From Flavobacteriaceae bacterium 3519-10 (GTDB lineage: Bacteria > Bacteroidota > Bacteroidia > Flavobacteriales > Weeksellaceae): a DNA stretch of 64,000 bases. Under the pieces are notes generated by a model that made no database searches, was not told the origin of the DNA, and worked only from the letters and a program-made list of their open reading frames with translations. Location: assembly GCA_000023725.1 (NCBI GenBank), contig CP001673.1, positions 1,064,342-1,128,341 on the forward strand, written 5' to 3'. Of the stretch, positions 63,234 to 64,000 are shown one piece after another. The stretch's first letter is position 1, and the number at the start of each line of letters is the position of its first letter. Both the position numbers and the translations under genes were made by a program.

Positions 63234-63803
63234 ATGCATGAAACTTTAAAAAGCTTTATTCTGGCCCGTTCGTCACCAGATGAGCGGGCGCTCGCACAAA
63301 TTCTTTCGTGTTTCAGTTCCGTTAAGACCAAGCGTAACCAGATTCTTACGGGCCGTGATGAAGTTTGCCGGCATTATTACTTTATAAACAGCGGGAGTAT
63401 GCGAATCTTTACCACGGATAAAAACGGGAATGAAAGATCCCGATATTTTGCATTTGAGGGCAATTTTGTTACTGCACTTCCAAGTTTCATAGACCAGCTG
63501 CCGGCAGACGAATACCTGCAGAGCATTGAGCCGTCTGAACTTCTATGTATCACGCGTTCTGATTTTTACAGTTTGGTGGAGAATGTGCCCGCATTTGCTA
63601 AAATCTATACCGAAATTCTGGAACTGGGATTTATAGCAGCCCAAAAAAGAATTTATGGATTTCAGAGTTTTAATGCGCTCGAAAAGGTGAGATGGATTAT
63701 CCGACACCAGCCGCAGGTGCTTTTACGGCTGTCCAACAAAATGGCAGCTACTTATCTTGGCATATCGCCTTCCACATTAAGCAGGATAAAACCACGGTTA
63801 TAG
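63234..63803 (+). CDS. Crp/Fnr family transcriptional regulator
   Basis: The 189-residue protein has a cyclic-nucleotide-binding-like beta-roll (ILTGRDEVCRHYYFINSGSMRIF, then RYFAFEGNFVTALPSFI) and a short winged helix ending in KMAATYLGISPSTLSRIKPRL. This compact Bacteroidota form lacks the classical cAMP-binding arginine-rich signature and has no Fe-S cysteines in a cluster pattern, so its ligand is unknown. The preceding small frame (63162-63245) of 27 codons that overlaps its start is not convincing as a gene. Confidence 0.88.
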   Translation: MHETLKSFILARSSPDERALAQILSCFSSVKTKRNQILTGRDEVCRHYYFINSGSMRIFTTDKNGNERSRYFAFEGNFVTALPSFIDQLPADEYLQSIEPSELLCITRSDFYSLVENVPAFAKIYTEILELGFIAAQKRIYGFQSFNALEKVRWIIRHQPQVLLRLSNKMAATYLGISPSTLSRIKPRL

Positions 63804-63866
63804 AAAACGTTGACTTAGAGCAACTTTTTGCGGTTACCGACGCATTACCTTTGCTGAAATCTAAGT

Positions 63867-64000
63867 ATGAAACCGATCTTACTCATTCTGATCCTGCTGT
63901 CAACGCTGGCATCAGCACAAAACACCATTCAGCCTGAACCGGTCCCGCAGCTGTCTTTTGTCAGGTCTGCAGACCAGCTGACTTTGGAAGCGGCATTGGA
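63867..64000 (+). CDS. Exported protein, 3'-truncated by window edge
   Basis: The frame opens with a signal peptide (MKPILLILILLSTLASAQN) and reads on as TIQPEPVPQLSFVRSADQL and a few more residues to the window end without a stop. The signal and the length of the open frame make it a real gene start, but too little is present to assign a family. It starts 63 bases after the Crp/Fnr stop on the same strand, so it may be a target or operon partner of that regulator. Confidence 0.65.
   Translation, partial: MKPILLILILLSTLASAQNTIQPEPVPQLSFVRSADQLTLEAAL

Noticed and set aside
63162..63245. A 27-codon frame between mnmE and the Crp/Fnr gene
   Set aside because: Too short, overlaps the next start, and has no motif.
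1..64000. tRNA or rRNA genes
   Set aside because: No cloverleaf-like stretch with a T-loop GGTTCRAATCC pattern and no rRNA core sequence were noticed on either strand.

Overview
The window looks like a chromosomal segment of a Bacteroidota, class Flavobacteriia, probably the Weeksellaceae (Chryseobacterium/Kaistella relatives). The reasons are flavobacterial promoter boxes (TTTG with TAnnTTTG), a type IX secretion C-terminal sorting domain, an AraC regulator fused to TPRs and a membrane anchor, a fused E1 alpha-beta 2-oxoacid dehydrogenase, a lysine 6-aminotransferase/piperideine-6-carboxylate dehydrogenase pair, and DUF2911, DUF4286, DUF2007 and DUF1015 proteins. This is inferred from gene content; no rRNA or tRNA gene was seen.

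Bases 1-26000 are mostly accessory DNA. carB (0.4-3.6 kb) ends in a clear terminator. It is followed by a cluster of short direct repeats that surrounds a frameshifted GIY-YIG endonuclease gene. From 6 to 11.7 kb is an AT-rich block with an alpha/beta hydrolase, a small membrane protein, an IS110-type transposase and a PARIS-like defence pair (TOPRIM DUF4435 plus ABC-type ATPase). These genes are separated by long inverted repeats that resemble integron attC sites. From 13.1 to 19.9 kb is a second defence-like block: a helicase-free type ISP restriction-methylase, a KAP-like P-loop ATPase, a PIN-like nuclease and an XRE regulator. From 20 to 25.5 kb are two paralogous small proteins (one with an 11-A tract after its start codon), a delta-60-repeat T9SS cargo protein, a 75-bp tandem array, a 544-residue protein and a decayed copy of its C-terminus.

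Bases 25700-64000 are mainly housekeeping. They include ada, a lysine degradation pair, branched-chain 2-oxoacid dehydrogenase E1, dihydrolipoyl dehydrogenase, an S9 peptidase, an undecaprenol/diacylglycerol kinase, a serine biosynthesis operon (serC, serA-like, DUF1015), ferredoxin, a Rieske-FAD oxidoreductase, cinA-like, a LuxC-like acyl-CoA reductase, gyrA, an M24 aminopeptidase, an M20 amidohydrolase, two tandem MFS transporters, mnmE and a Crp/Fnr regulator. Most terminate in strong GC-rich hairpins with T-runs.

The most interesting signals are the repeat cluster around the GIY-YIG gene, the attC-like sites around the PARIS-like pair with an IS110 element abutting one of the core sites, and the methylase-ATPase-PIN gene cluster. 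Family assignments rest on motif recognition by eye, not on database searches.
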